From an uncultured Oscillospiraceae bacterium (lineage in GTDB: Bacteria > Bacillota > Clostridia > Oscillospirales > Oscillospiraceae), in assembly GCA_934589225.1 (NCBI GenBank), contig CAKTNS010000001.1, positions 62,001-126,000 of the forward strand: a stretch of 64,000 nucleotides of DNA, written 5' to 3'. The notes below the pieces were generated by a model. It had not been told where the DNA came from, searched no databases, and worked only from the letters and a program-made list of their open reading frames with translations. A program made the translations under genes and the position numbers. The first letter of the stretch is position 1. Each line of letters begins with the position of its first letter. Below, one piece after another: positions 1 through 8,890 of the stretch.

Positions 1-1529
1 TGGCCCTCAGGGGTCACCAGCGCCCGGGTGCGGTGCCGGTCGTCCTTTACCATACCGAATACCGGGAAAGAAAGGCCGAGCTCTTCCAAGGCCCTGACCG
101 CCACGGCAGCGTGTTGAATGCCGCCGTCGATCAGCAGCAGGTCCGGGGCCTGATCAAAGCCCTTATCCCCTGCTTTGAAATGAGAGAAGCGGCGTTTGAC
201 TACTTGGTGCATGGAAGCGTAGTCATCCTGATTGGTCAGCCCCTCCAGCTTGAAGTGCTTATAATCGCTCTTGCGCGGCTTTCCGCCCTGAAATACCACC
301 ATGCTGGCAACAATATCCGTTCCGGAAATGTTGGAAATATCAAAGGATTCCATGCGGTTTGGGGTGGGGATCGAAAGCATTTTTCCCAGGGTGACCAGGG
401 TGGCATTGAGACGATCCTCTTTGTCCGTCAGCCGCTGGGCTTCCTCCAGGGCGTTTTTGTTTGCCAGCTCGACAAGACGCATATTATCCCCTTTTTGAGG
501 GACACGGATTTTGCCGCGGCGGCCGTACTGCTGCTCCATGAGCTGGGAGAACAGCTCGCTGTCCTCAATTTCGAATGGCAGCAAAACGATTTTTGGGGCC
601 AGGCCCCGGCTGAGATAATACTGCTTCATCAGGCTGGAAACCGCTTCCTTCGGGTCCTCCGGTACGGGAAACACGTCGTAATCCTTATCCAGCAGGTTTC
701 CTCCGCTGAAGTGAAGCACGGCAAAGCAAGCTTTGACTTCAGTCTGCCCGTAGCCGACCACGTCCGTATCTGCCAGGGAACCGGCGGTGACCAGCTGCTT
801 TTGCCCCAAGGACTCTACGGCGTTCAGCCGGTCTCGCAGAGCCGCGGCCACTTCAAATTCCAGGTTGTCCGCTGCCGCAAGCATGGCGGTTTTGATTTCA
901 TCGGCAACGGATTTGTAATTGCCCTTCAAAAGCTGCCGGGCCTGTTCCATGCGCTGGCGGTAGAGCGTGCAGCTGACATGCTCCTGGCACCAGCCCTCGC
1001 ACTGGTTCATATGGTAATTCAGGCAGGGGCGGTCCTTTCCGATGTCCCTGGGAAAAACCTTGCTGCAGCCCGGAAGCTTTAAAGTCAGCCGTATGGTCTC
1101 CAGCAGGTTGTGGGTCATGCTTCTGCTGCCGTATGGCCCAAAGTATTCCGCCTGATCGTCCGCAATTTTATTGACGATGGTAATGGTAGGATAGATTTCT
1201 TTGCGGTCAAGCCGCAAATAAGGATAGCCCTTGTCGTCCTTTAGAAGAATGTTGTACTTGGGCATATAGCGCTTGATCAGGGAGCATTCCAGAACCAGCG
1301 CCTCAAACTCATTGGCGGCAACGATGGTATCAAAATGGTGGATCTTGCTGACCATCATCTTGGTTTTTGGCGTATGGGAGGCAGTGTCCTGAAAGTATTG
1401 GCTGACCCTGTTTTTGAGCTTTTTGGCCTTGCCGACGTAGATGACCTTGTCATTTTTATCCCGCATGATATACACCCCGGGGGCATAGGGCAGGGACAGG
1501 GCTTTTTTCTTCAATTCATCAAAAGTCAT
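1..1529 (-). CDS. uvrC: UvrABC system protein C (excinuclease subunit C), C-terminal part cut off by window edge
   Basis: UvrC makes both incisions around a bulky DNA lesion after UvrA/UvrB loading (nucleotide excision repair, cytoplasm). The N-terminus shows a GIY-YIG nuclease domain (PGVYIMRD about residue 18, then VIYVGKAKKLKNRV). A Cys-containing segment follows (PCLNYHMNQCEGWC, about 150-165), and then a UVR-type motif (LEFEVAAALRDRL). Downstream is the start of the RNase H-like endonuclease half, including DISNISGTD. About 510 residues are visible of the roughly 600 usual for the family; the stop lies off the left edge. The start ATG at 1529 follows GGGAGGATCCG. A hairpin at 1549-1578 separates it from the HPr-like gene upstream. 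Confidence 0.96.
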   Translation of the reverse strand, partial: MTFDELKKKALSLPYAPGVYIMRDKNDKVIYVGKAKKLKNRVSQYFQDTASHTPKTKMMVSKIHHFDTIVAANEFEALVLECSLIKRYMPKYNILLKDDKGYPYLRLDRKEIYPTITIVNKIADDQAEYFGPYGSRSMTHNLLETIRLTLKLPGCSKVFPRDIGKDRPCLNYHMNQCEGWCQEHVSCTLYRQRMEQARQLLKGNYKSVADEIKTAMLAAADNLEFEVAAALRDRLNAVESLGQKQLVTAGSLADTDVVGYGQTEVKACFAVLHFSGGNLLDKDYDVFPVPEDPKEAVSSLMKQYYLSRGLAPKIVLLPFEIEDSELFSQLMEQQYGRRGKIRVPQKGDNMRLVELANKNALEEAQRLTDKEDRLNATLVTLGKMLSIPTPNRMESFDISNISGTDIVASMVVFQGGKPRKSDYKHFKLEGLTNQDDYASMHQVVKRRFSHFKAGDKGFDQAPDLLLIDGGIQHAAVAVRALEELGLSFPVFGMVKDDRHRTRALVTPEG

Positions 1530-1548
1530 CGGATCCTCCCAAAGAAGA

Positions 1549-1578
1549 GCCGCCTCTGCGTACACGGACAGAGGCGGC
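1549..1578 (-). terminator. Hairpin between the HPr-like gene and uvrC, probable terminator
   Basis: Ten perfect pairs (GCCGCCTCTG with CAGAGGCGGC) around a 10-base loop, followed on the minus strand by the T-rich run TCTTCTTT. It lies just after the HPr-like stop and before the uvrC ribosome binding site. The T run is interrupted, so termination may be partial. Confidence 0.55.
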
Positions 1579-1597
1579 CAGTGATGTTACCAGGAAA

Positions 1598-1858
1598 TCA
1601 ATAAACGTCGCGCTGGAGCAGGGCATCCAGAGCTGTTACCGCGGCTTCCTCGTCAGCCCCAATGGCGCTAAGAGTCACGGTGGAGCCGGAAATAATGCCC
1701 AGGGACATGATGCCGAGCAAACTCTTGGCATTCATCTTCCGATTGCCGGATTCCAGCCAGATGCTGCTCTCAAATTCATTGGCCTTCTGAACGAAGAACG
1801 TAGCCTGCTTGTTGTGCAGACCGGACTCACAGCGAACAACAACTTCCTTGCTATACAT
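1598..1858 (-). CDS. HPr-family phosphocarrier protein with altered active-site loop
   Basis: HPr carries phosphate from Enzyme I to sugar permeases (PTS) on a histidine; in Firmicutes, phosphorylation of Ser46 by HPr kinase makes it a co-regulator of CcpA. The 86-residue product has the family length. His15 is kept in GLHNKQA, but the usual HARPA context is changed: Arg17 is Lys and Pro18 is Gln. The Ser46 region (KSLLGIMSLG) is canonical. The ATG at 1858 was chosen because AAAAGGAG lies 8 bases upstream; a GTG three codons earlier overlaps that site. A strong sigma-A promoter lies at 1910-1938. It may be a true PTS HPr or a mainly regulatory Crh-like protein; the sequence alone cannot decide. 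Confidence 0.9.
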   Translation of the reverse strand: MYSKEVVVRCESGLHNKQATFFVQKANEFESSIWLESGNRKMNAKSLLGIMSLGIISGSTVTLSAIGADEEAAVTALDALLQRDVY

Positions 1859-1909
1859 AACAAACACTCCTTTTCATTACACCCGAAGGGGCGCAACGGG
1901 TCTAGCCAC

Positions 1910-1938
1910 ATGATACCCTTTTTTTCGGAAAATGTCAA
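1910..1938 (-). promoter_or_regulatory. sigma-A promoter of the HPr-like gene
   Basis: TTGACA (1933-1938), 17-base spacer, TATCAT (1910-1915), reading leftwards about 50 bases before the HPr-like start codon. Confidence 0.8.
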
Positions 1939-1987
1939 CCGATTCCTTTGAAAGGTACGATAATTCCAACATGGAAAACACGGAAAA

Positions 1988-4366
1988 TCAGGCAAATTCC
2001 GCAATGGTAACGCCGTCTTCACCCTCACCATATTGACCTAATCGGAACTTTTTAATAAATTTGTTCTTTTTCAGTTCCTGCTGCACCGCAGCCCGCAGGG
2101 CACCGGTGCCCTTGCCATGAATGATGCGCACCGTCGAGAGCTTGGCCCGCATGGCCTCATCCAGGTACCGGTCCAGAACACAGATGGCCTCGACGCAGTC
2201 CATTCCCCGCAAATCTACTTCTGTGGGCATGGAGGTCATTTTCATTTCCCGGCCGGAGTGCTTCGGGCGGCCGCCCTTGGCAACATAGGGGTCCTCATGC
2301 TCCAGCAGGTATACTTCCTCCGGCTTGGCGGTCATTTTCAGAATACCGGCCTGAAGCTGATAGGTGCCGTCCTTGTTGATGGCAAGAACGCTTGCTTTTG
2401 TGCCCAGTTTCAAAAGCTCTACGGTATCTCCCACCAGGATGCCGCGGGTCGCCTTGGGCCGCTGCTTTTTGGGGGCCTGGGCACGAATCTGGTCCTCGGT
2501 CTCGTTGAGCATCCGCCGCAGTTCGGTTTGGCGCTGGTTGATACCTGTGGTATCGGCGGTGGATTCCAGCTGCTTGCGCAGGGCTTTCAGCTCTTCGGAG
2601 GCGGCATTGGCAGCAGTTCTTGCTTCTTCAATGATGGCCTGGGCTTCCCGACGGGCGGATTCCATAGCCTTTTCTTTTTCCCGTTGCAGCTGGAGATTAT
2701 ATTCTTCGCTTTGCTGTTTGATTTTGGCGGTCTCCTGCTTCAGCCGTTCTGCTTCCAACCGGGCAGATTCCATCTGCTGCCGCTGCTGTTCCAGCTGGGT
2801 CAGCACGTCCTCAAAGTCCTTATCGCTCTTTCCAACCAGGTCTCCCGCTTCTTTCAGGATGTCCTCAGAGAGGCCCAGGCGGCGGCAGATGGCAAAGGCG
2901 TTGGATTTACCGGGGATGCCGATCAAAAGCCGGTAGGTGGGCTGCAGCGTCTCCACATCAAATTCGCAGGAGGCATTGATGACTCCCTTGGTCCGCATTG
3001 CGTACAGCTTTAACTCCGCATAGTGGGTGGTGGCCACCACCCGGGAGCCCATTTTCCGGCTGAACTCGATCAGGGCAATGGCCAAGGCCGCACCCTCAGC
3101 AGGGTCCGTTCCCGCACCAAGTTCGTCATACAAAACCAAGGTCCTGGAATCGCATTGGGCCACCACATCCACAATGGTTTTCATATGCCCCGAGAAGGTG
3201 GACAGGCTCTGGGCAATGGATTGCTCATCGCCAATATCCGCCAGGATGGCATCAAAGGTGGAGAGTACGCTGCCGTCACCGGCAGGAACATGAAGGCCGC
3301 ACTCGGCCATGAGCGTCAACAGTCCGATGGTTTTCAAGGTGACGGTTTTGCCGCCGGTATTGGGGCCTGTGATGATCATGGTATCAAAATCAGAGCCCAG
3401 CCGAAGAGAAATGGGAACAACCTTTTTGGGATCGATCAGCGGATGCCGGGCATTGCGCAGCTCTACCCTGCCCTGGTCATTCATGATCGGGGCCCAGGCC
3501 CGCATTTGATAGCCCAGCTTGGCCTTTGCGAAAATCACATCCAGCTTGATGAGCATTTCCACATCCATGCGGATGTTTTCCCCATAGGCTGCGGCCTCTG
3601 CGGAGAGTTCTGCCAGAATGCGCTCGATTTCTTTTTTCTCCTTCAGCTCCAGCTCCCGCAGGGCGTTATTGGCATTTACGGCAGACATGGGCTCCACAAA
3701 GTATGTAGACCCTGTGGCGGAAACATCATGCACCAGTCCGGGCACATCGTTTTTGCACTCGGATTTCACGGGTACCACATAACGGCCCTGGCGAATGGTG
3801 ATGATGGGCTCCCGCAGAAATTTGCTGTAAGCCGGGGAGGAAATGACCTTTTGAAGGCTGTCCCGAATTTTTCCCGCCTGGACGCGCATATGGCGGCGGA
3901 TGTCCGCCAAGGCAGAGGAGGCGGTATCGGCGATCTCGTCCTCGGAGAGGATCGCCCCAAAAATCCGGTCTTCTAAGTATTTATTGGGGATCAACGCGTC
4001 AAACATGGGATCCAGCACCGTTTTGGGGTCGTCCTCGGACACGTATCCTTTGATGTTTCTTGTACAACGCAAAACCCCGGCGATCCGTAACAGTTCCACG
4101 GGCTGCAGGCTGCCCCCCCGGTCCGCCCGCTCCAGGCTGGCGGATACATCGGTCACATCACCGAAGGTCGGATTTCCCTTTCTGGTGCAGAAATTCGAGG
4201 CGGCGGTGGTCTGTGCCAGCAGCTCCTGCACCGTGTCCAAATCGGAATCGGGCTGAAGACATAGGCATTGGGCCTTGCCCCCCTCGCTTCCGGCACATTG
4301 GGAAAGCATTGTAAGAACCTGCCCCAGCTCCAGCTTGGACAGGGATTTTTCATACAATTCCGTCAT
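1988..4366 (-). CDS. mutS2: MutS2 / RqcU family ATPase with Smr domain
   Basis: MutS2 is a MutS-like ABC ATPase. It has been linked to suppression of recombination and, in Bacillus, to rescue of collided ribosomes (as RqcU). At 792 residues it matches the family. After an N-terminal clamp/lever region (1-300) comes the ATPase with Walker A GPNTGGKT (about 334-341), LYDELGAGTDP as Walker B, and a long charged coiled coil (about 520-620). The C-terminal Smr domain shows VDLRGMDCVEA and HGKGTGALR. It lacks the MutS mismatch-binding domain. The ATG follows TAGGAGAAAAAC, and the gene overlaps the end of recO by 17 bases, so the two are cotranscribed. Confidence 0.96.
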   Translation of the reverse strand: MTELYEKSLSKLELGQVLTMLSQCAGSEGGKAQCLCLQPDSDLDTVQELLAQTTAASNFCTRKGNPTFGDVTDVSASLERADRGGSLQPVELLRIAGVLRCTRNIKGYVSEDDPKTVLDPMFDALIPNKYLEDRIFGAILSEDEIADTASSALADIRRHMRVQAGKIRDSLQKVISSPAYSKFLREPIITIRQGRYVVPVKSECKNDVPGLVHDVSATGSTYFVEPMSAVNANNALRELELKEKKEIERILAELSAEAAAYGENIRMDVEMLIKLDVIFAKAKLGYQMRAWAPIMNDQGRVELRNARHPLIDPKKVVPISLRLGSDFDTMIITGPNTGGKTVTLKTIGLLTLMAECGLHVPAGDGSVLSTFDAILADIGDEQSIAQSLSTFSGHMKTIVDVVAQCDSRTLVLYDELGAGTDPAEGAALAIALIEFSRKMGSRVVATTHYAELKLYAMRTKGVINASCEFDVETLQPTYRLLIGIPGKSNAFAICRRLGLSEDILKEAGDLVGKSDKDFEDVLTQLEQQRQQMESARLEAERLKQETAKIKQQSEEYNLQLQREKEKAMESARREAQAIIEEARTAANAASEELKALRKQLESTADTTGINQRQTELRRMLNETEDQIRAQAPKKQRPKATRGILVGDTVELLKLGTKASVLAINKDGTYQLQAGILKMTAKPEEVYLLEHEDPYVAKGGRPKHSGREMKMTSMPTEVDLRGMDCVEAICVLDRYLDEAMRAKLSTVRIIHGKGTGALRAAVQQELKKNKFIKKFRLGQYGEGEDGVTIAEFA

Positions 4367-5132
4367 GTTTTTCTCCTAAAAAAGCTTCCCTGACAAACAG
4401 GGATTTGTAAAAATCCAAAGCCGAAAACCCGCGCTCCAGCTGGGTTTGCAGGTACCCTTCCGTCAGCTGACTCAGCGCCTGGGTGGCCTCTTCTCCCAAA
4501 CGGAAGGAAAAAAGCCGCTTTGGAGCACACAGGCAGATATACCGCATGGCTTCCAGCATCTCCGGGGTCACAGGCACCCGAATCCCGGCAGACTGGGGGT
4601 CCCGGCAGCCTTTGCATTCCAGCTGTCCCAGGCTCAAGTCAAACCGTTCCGGGGTCTGACAGCCGCAGATATGGCAGCCGAACAGCTCCGGCGTGTAGCC
4701 TGCCAGGCAGGCAGCCCGGAGTTCGAAAACGGCCTTGACCTGGGCCTCCGGAAGCTCCAGCTTGGACAGGGCGTACAGGCAGTTGAGCAGCAGGGATTGA
4801 AGCTCCGGGTTCGGCATATCCTCCTGAGAGATCAGCTCTGTGACCTGGGCAAAATAGCTGCCCAGGGACAGCTGGGTCAGCTCCCGGCGCAGGCCGGAAA
4901 ACAGCTCCAGACAGTGGGCTTCGTTAATGGTATATTTTCCGTTGTATTCAAACAGCGTAAATTCTCCGAAGCTTAAAAGTTGGCACGGGGCAGCCAGTGG
5001 GCTGTTTTTCCGCCGGAGGCCCCGGGCTTTCACGGACAATTTTCCGTAATTCTGGGTCAGCAGCGTCAGCATGGCATCCCGGTCATTGAATTCCGAAACC
5101 CGCAGGACGATGGCCCGGACAGTCAGATACAT
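4350..5132 (-). CDS. recO: DNA repair protein RecO
   Basis: RecO loads RecA onto SSB-coated DNA in the RecFOR gap-repair pathway and anneals strands. The 260 residues begin with an OB fold (YLTVRAIVLRVSEFNDRD, then LTLLTQNYGKLSVKARG). The C-terminal helical half carries a zinc site with CHIC, a further Cys two residues on, and CKGC (about 155-180). The start ATG has AGGAGGCGCATC upstream, located inside the small yqzL-like gene. The order era - yqzL - recO is the one known from Bacillus. Confidence 0.95.
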   Translation of the reverse strand: MYLTVRAIVLRVSEFNDRDAMLTLLTQNYGKLSVKARGLRRKNSPLAAPCQLLSFGEFTLFEYNGKYTINEAHCLELFSGLRRELTQLSLGSYFAQVTELISQEDMPNPELQSLLLNCLYALSKLELPEAQVKAVFELRAACLAGYTPELFGCHICGCQTPERFDLSLGQLECKGCRDPQSAGIRVPVTPEMLEAMRYICLCAPKRLFSFRLGEEATQALSQLTEGYLQTQLERGFSALDFYKSLFVREAFLGEKHDGIV

Positions 5133-5226
5133 GATGCGCCTCCTGTTGCAGGGTTTGGGTATAAAGCAGATAAGCCTCCGGCGAACCTGTTTCGAGAAAT
5201 AATTTCCAATAGGCTTGTGACAGCAT
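5083..5226 (-). CDS. YqzL-family small protein
   Basis: A 47-codon reading frame with a strong ribosome site (GGGAGGGAAGGTCT before the ATG) sits between era and recO and overlaps the first 50 bases of recO. The product begins MLSQAYWKLFLETGSPEAYL. The pattern W-K-x-F-x-x-T-G-x-x-x-x-Y-L-L-Y is the hallmark of YqzL, which lies at the same place in Bacillus. Its function is not known. The frame probably also couples translation into recO. It is too short for most gene finders. Confidence 0.72.
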   Translation of the reverse strand: MLSQAYWKLFLETGSPEAYLLYTQTLQQEAHHVSDCPGHRPAGFGIQ

Positions 5227-5296
5227 AGACCTTCCCTCCCGGGTTAGTCTTTGCAGTGGAGGCCGGTGCTAGTCTGGGAATTGCTGGCGGTTCGGC

Positions 5297-6184
5297 TTAG
5301 TCCCGATACCCAAAATTGCGGACCAGGAAGTCGCTGTCCCGCCAGTTCTCCTTTACCTTGACCCAGGTGGTCAGGTAGACCCGGGTGCCCATGAATTTTT
5401 CGCAGTCATGGCGGGCCAGAGTGGAGATTTTCTTCAGCATTTCGCCGTTTTTGCCGATGATGATCCCCTTATGGCTGGCCTTTTCACAGTAAATCGTGGC
5501 ATCCAGGTCGATGACGCCGTTGTCACGCTCGGAGAACTTGGTGATCTCCACGGCGGTGCCGTGGGGGATCTCTTTATCCAGGCACCACAGCAGCTTTTCC
5601 CGAATGATCTCCGCCATGACCTGCCGCTCCGGCTGGTCCGTGGTGGTATCCGACGGGAACAGGAAGGGGCCCTCCTGGCCGTAATTTCCGCACAGCTTCA
5701 ACAGCTCCTCTACTCCGTCGCCGGTTTTTGCGGAGATAGGGACGATGGCATCAAAGTTGGCGGCCTGAGAATACTTGGCAATGACCTCCAGAAGGGTGTC
5801 CTTTTCAACGGTGTCGATTTTATTGATGACCAGAATGGCGGGACAGCGGCTGGACTGGATCTTCTGGATCAGGCCCTCTTCCTGGGGGCCGATGGAAGCG
5901 ATGGGCTCCACCACCAACAGCGTCAAATCTACATCCGCAATGGATTCCTGGGCGATATTGACCATATAGTCACCCAGCTTGGTTCTGGGCCGGTGGAAGC
6001 CGGGGGTATCCACAAAAACATACTGGATGTCCTCTCTGGTCACGATTCCGCAAATCCGGTTCCGGGTCGTCTGGGGCTTGTTGGAAACAATGGCGATCTT
6101 CTCGCCTACCAGGTAATTGGTCAGGGTGGACTTGCCCACATTGGGCCGTCCACAAATGGTGATCATGGCGGTTTTTGTCTTCAT
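5297..6184 (-). CDS. era: GTPase Era
   Basis: Era is an essential GTPase that binds the 3' end of 16S rRNA and helps 30S subunit maturation. The 295 residues show G1 GRPNVGKST (12-20), switch I with PQTTRNRI, G3 DTPGFH, G4 NKID and G5 SAKTGDG. The C-terminal KH RNA-binding domain contains GKNGEMLKKI. The ATG follows AAAGGAGAATTT. Only 10 bases separate it from ybeY. The dgkA and cdd genes that lie between ybeY and era in Bacillus are absent. Confidence 0.97.
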   Translation of the reverse strand: MKTKTAMITICGRPNVGKSTLTNYLVGEKIAIVSNKPQTTRNRICGIVTREDIQYVFVDTPGFHRPRTKLGDYMVNIAQESIADVDLTLLVVEPIASIGPQEEGLIQKIQSSRCPAILVINKIDTVEKDTLLEVIAKYSQAANFDAIVPISAKTGDGVEELLKLCGNYGQEGPFLFPSDTTTDQPERQVMAEIIREKLLWCLDKEIPHGTAVEITKFSERDNGVIDLDATIYCEKASHKGIIIGKNGEMLKKISTLARHDCEKFMGTRVYLTTWVKVKENWRDSDFLVRNFGYRD

Positions 6185-6194
6185 AAATTCTCCT

Positions 6195-6695
6195 TTAAGT
6201 ACGGCTCATGCCGGGGATGCCCGCGGCGATGTCCTCTTCTCTGGCACGCATCTGGCGCTTCTGGGGGCCTTCATCCAAGTGGTCGTAGCCCAGCAGATGG
6301 AGCATGGAATGGATGGTAAGATACCCCACCTCCCGCCGGGTGGTGTGGCCGAATTCCTGGGCCTGGGCAATGGCCCGCTCCAGGGAAATGCACATATCCC
6401 CCAGAGGCACAAGGCCCGTATCGGGGTCCATGTAAGAGCTCCAGTCCTCCGGAAGCTGGCCGGGGGAAAGCTCAAACATCGGGAAGCTCAGCACATCGGT
6501 GGGCTGATCCAGATTCCGGGCGGTACGGTTGATTTCCTGGATGCCCTTGTCATCGGTGACCAGAACGTTGATCTCACATTTCACAGGCACACCCTCGGCT
6601 TTCAGCACGGCATTGATGCAGGTGCGGATGTTGGCGGAGATCACCAGATGCTGCAATCCCCGCTTCTGGAATACCAGATTCACTTTATTTTTCAT
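6195..6695 (-). CDS. ybeY: Endoribonuclease YbeY (rRNA maturation factor)
   Basis: YbeY is a zinc-dependent RNase needed for 16S rRNA 3' end maturation and ribosome quality control. The 166 residues contain the signature HSMLHLLGYDH (about 130-140), three metal-binding histidines in H-x3-H-x5-H spacing, and the conserved LDQPTDVLSFP segment. The start overlaps the end of phoH by 11 bases and has AAGGAAGAGAG upstream. It neighbours era and phoH, as in most Firmicutes. Confidence 0.96.
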   Translation of the reverse strand: MKNKVNLVFQKRGLQHLVISANIRTCINAVLKAEGVPVKCEINVLVTDDKGIQEINRTARNLDQPTDVLSFPMFELSPGQLPEDWSSYMDPDTGLVPLGDMCISLERAIAQAQEFGHTTRREVGYLTIHSMLHLLGYDHLDEGPQKRQMRAREEDIAAGIPGMSRT

Positions 6696-7713
6696 TTACT
6701 CTCTTCCTTTGGTATCTCCCCTGGAATTTCTGGGGGGATTTATAGTTTTGCTCCGGCTTTGCCGCCTGCTCGTAGGCATTGATGATTTTCTGGACCAGTG
6801 CGTGGCGGACAACGTCGGCAGAAGTCAGCCGACAAATGGCGATGTCCTCCACGCCCTGAAGCACCCGAACAGCGTCCTTCAACCCGGAAACCTTATCATC
6901 CGGCAGATCGATCTGTGTGACGTCACCGGTGATCACGATTTTGGAGCCGAAGCCCAGGCGGGTCAGGAACATTTTCATCTGCTCCCGGGTGGTGTTTTGC
7001 GCCTCATCCAGAATAATAAAACTGTCATCCAGGGTACGGCCGCGCATGTAGGCCAGGGGCGCTACTTCAATGGAACCCCGCTCCTGGTATTTTTGAAAGG
7101 TCTCTGCACCCAGCATATCATACAGCGCATCATATAGAGGCCGAAGGTATGGGTCTACCTTGTTTTGCAGGTCCCCCGGAAGAAAACCCAGCCGCTCTCC
7201 GGCTTCGACCGCGGGCCGGGTCAGGATGATGCGGTTGACGGTCCGCTCCCGAAAGGCCGACACGGCAGCCGCCACGGCCAGGTAGGTTTTGCCGGTACCG
7301 GCGGGGCCTACGCCGATGGTGACGGTATTCTTCTGAATGGCCTTCATGTAGGTTTGCTGGCCTACGGTTTTTGCCTTGATGGGCTTTCCCTTGGCGGTGA
7401 TGCAGACCACATCCTGTGCCATTTTTGCGATCTGCTCCCCGTTTCCCTCGCTGACCAGGGTGATGAGATAACGGACCCGCTGCTCATCGATGACCTCTCC
7501 TTTGGCTGCAAGAGACAGCAGAGCCTCCAGAGTGCGAACGGCCTTGTCCGCGCTTTCCTCATCGCCGGTGATTTTTAAATCGTCTCCCCGGCTTACGATA
7601 CGCACCCCCAAGGCTTCCTCGATTCTGCGCACGTTTTCATCGAAGGAGCCGAAGACGGCGATCAGATCCTCCACCCGTTCGGCATTTACAACTCTTTCTA
7701 TTTCCTTACTCAT
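6685..7713 (-). CDS. phoH: PhoH-like ATPase
   Basis: PhoH-family ATPases are RNA-associated P-loop proteins, often adjacent to ybeY and thought to act in RNA metabolism. The 342 residues have an N-terminal KH-like part (LGVRIVSRGDDLKITGD). The ATPase follows, with Walker A GPAGTGKTYLA (about 135-145), the conserved LTRPAVEAGERLGFLPGDL, and Walker B FIILDEAQN. In Bacillus a pgpH gene lies between phoH and ybeY; here the two genes overlap directly. The start has AGGAGAAACCA upstream and overlaps yqfD by 8 bases. Confidence 0.95.
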   Translation of the reverse strand: MSKEIERVVNAERVEDLIAVFGSFDENVRRIEEALGVRIVSRGDDLKITGDEESADKAVRTLEALLSLAAKGEVIDEQRVRYLITLVSEGNGEQIAKMAQDVVCITAKGKPIKAKTVGQQTYMKAIQKNTVTIGVGPAGTGKTYLAVAAAVSAFRERTVNRIILTRPAVEAGERLGFLPGDLQNKVDPYLRPLYDALYDMLGAETFQKYQERGSIEVAPLAYMRGRTLDDSFIILDEAQNTTREQMKMFLTRLGFGSKIVITGDVTQIDLPDDKVSGLKDAVRVLQGVEDIAICRLTSADVVRHALVQKIINAYEQAAKPEQNYKSPQKFQGRYQRKRVNEK

Positions 7714-8890
7714 TGGTTTCTCCTATCTGTTCCTGCCGACTTCTCCCGATGGACTCCAGGCAGCTATACTGGCCCCGGAGCGTATAGGTATCCTCTGACA
7801 GGAATACGGTTTCCGCGGCGGTCCGAAGGGTCCCGGCCACCATGGCCGTTGGAAGATAGTCCCTTGCAAAGTCCTTGAGCTCCGCGGCAGCTTCCTCTTG
7901 GGGAAGGGATTCGGGAGTCAAAAGGACTTGGGTAATATCTTCTTTTGTTAGGCCCAGGGGAAGCACAAAGCCTCCGGGAAGCGTCAGCGGATACTCCTGA
8001 TACATTCTACCACATTCTCCATCTAAAATTCCACTACCAAACCACAATTTTATACGTTTTTTTCCGAAAATCAAGTACCAGCGGCGAATGATTTTTTCTG
8101 TATCCCCTTTTTGAAGCCGTTTTTCCGGAAGGAAGGCCTGTAAAGAGCGTTTGGTAAAAGCCATCGCCTCCCCTTGGGCCGCTTGAGACAGGACACACAG
8201 ACCGCAATCGGTATAGCCGGAAATCAGGATCTGGCCCTTGGTAACGCTCTGCCCCGGGGCGCAAAGGGCGGTGCCCCGGGTGACGGTCAGGCTGTGAAGA
8301 ACGCCATCCCGTGTTGCCACAATGCTGGAAACCGCAGAAGCTTCCAGCTCCCGGAAGGGCTGGGGCTGCTTTTCCGCAACACGGATCAGGGCTACACAGC
8401 CCTTGGTATTGACCCCCGCCCATTTGAGCTGGGGAAGCAGCGACAGCAAGTTGTTCTTGATTTTCTCGCTGCGAATGCTGCGGCGGCTGACACCAAAGAA
8501 CAATCCGCTTTCTTCCGCCGCCGCAAGAATCTCACCGGTGGGCACGGTACTGTTTCCCTCTACCCGGAAAAAGAAGACCCTGGTGGGGAGCCAAAGCGTC
8601 AGGCTTACAAGTAGGGCCATGCCAAGAACCAGAACCGGATGGGCTTTCAGCTTTAAAAATTTCCAGAAGAGCCCTCTGCGGCGAAGCACCTGCAGACGTT
8701 CTCCCCGCTTTTCGGCCAGGGCGGCAGCCCGCCTGTGGTCCTGCCTTCGAACCTGGAAGCAGAGCAGCAGTTTCCCGTCTGTTGTGATGTTCCGCAGCGG
8801 GATCGACGAAAAAGCATCCAGGGCTTGGGCCGGGTCTGCCGTAAGAAGCTCCAAATCCAGCTGTCCTTCCAGAGACTGCCACAGGTTCAT
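7706..8890 (-). CDS. yqfD: Sporulation protein YqfD
   Basis: YqfD is a membrane protein made in the mother cell during sporulation; mutants show sporulation defects in Bacillus. The product of 394 residues has a soluble N-terminus, one strong membrane segment (about residues 85-107, VLVLGMALLVSLTLWL), and a long outer part with a POTRA-like pattern (FFFRVEGNSTVPTGEIL). I chose the ATG at 8890 because AGGAGGTGCCT precedes it; the frame stays open a further 28 codons without a ribosome site. It overlaps yqfC by 4 bases. Confidence 0.92.
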   Translation of the reverse strand: MNLWQSLEGQLDLELLTADPAQALDAFSSIPLRNITTDGKLLLCFQVRRQDHRRAAALAEKRGERLQVLRRRGLFWKFLKLKAHPVLVLGMALLVSLTLWLPTRVFFFRVEGNSTVPTGEILAAAEESGLFFGVSRRSIRSEKIKNNLLSLLPQLKWAGVNTKGCVALIRVAEKQPQPFRELEASAVSSIVATRDGVLHSLTVTRGTALCAPGQSVTKGQILISGYTDCGLCVLSQAAQGEAMAFTKRSLQAFLPEKRLQKGDTEKIIRRWYLIFGKKRIKLWFGSGILDGECGRMYQEYPLTLPGGFVLPLGLTKEDITQVLLTPESLPQEEAAAELKDFARDYLPTAMVAGTLRTAAETVFLSEDTYTLRGQYSCLESIGRSRQEQIGETNE

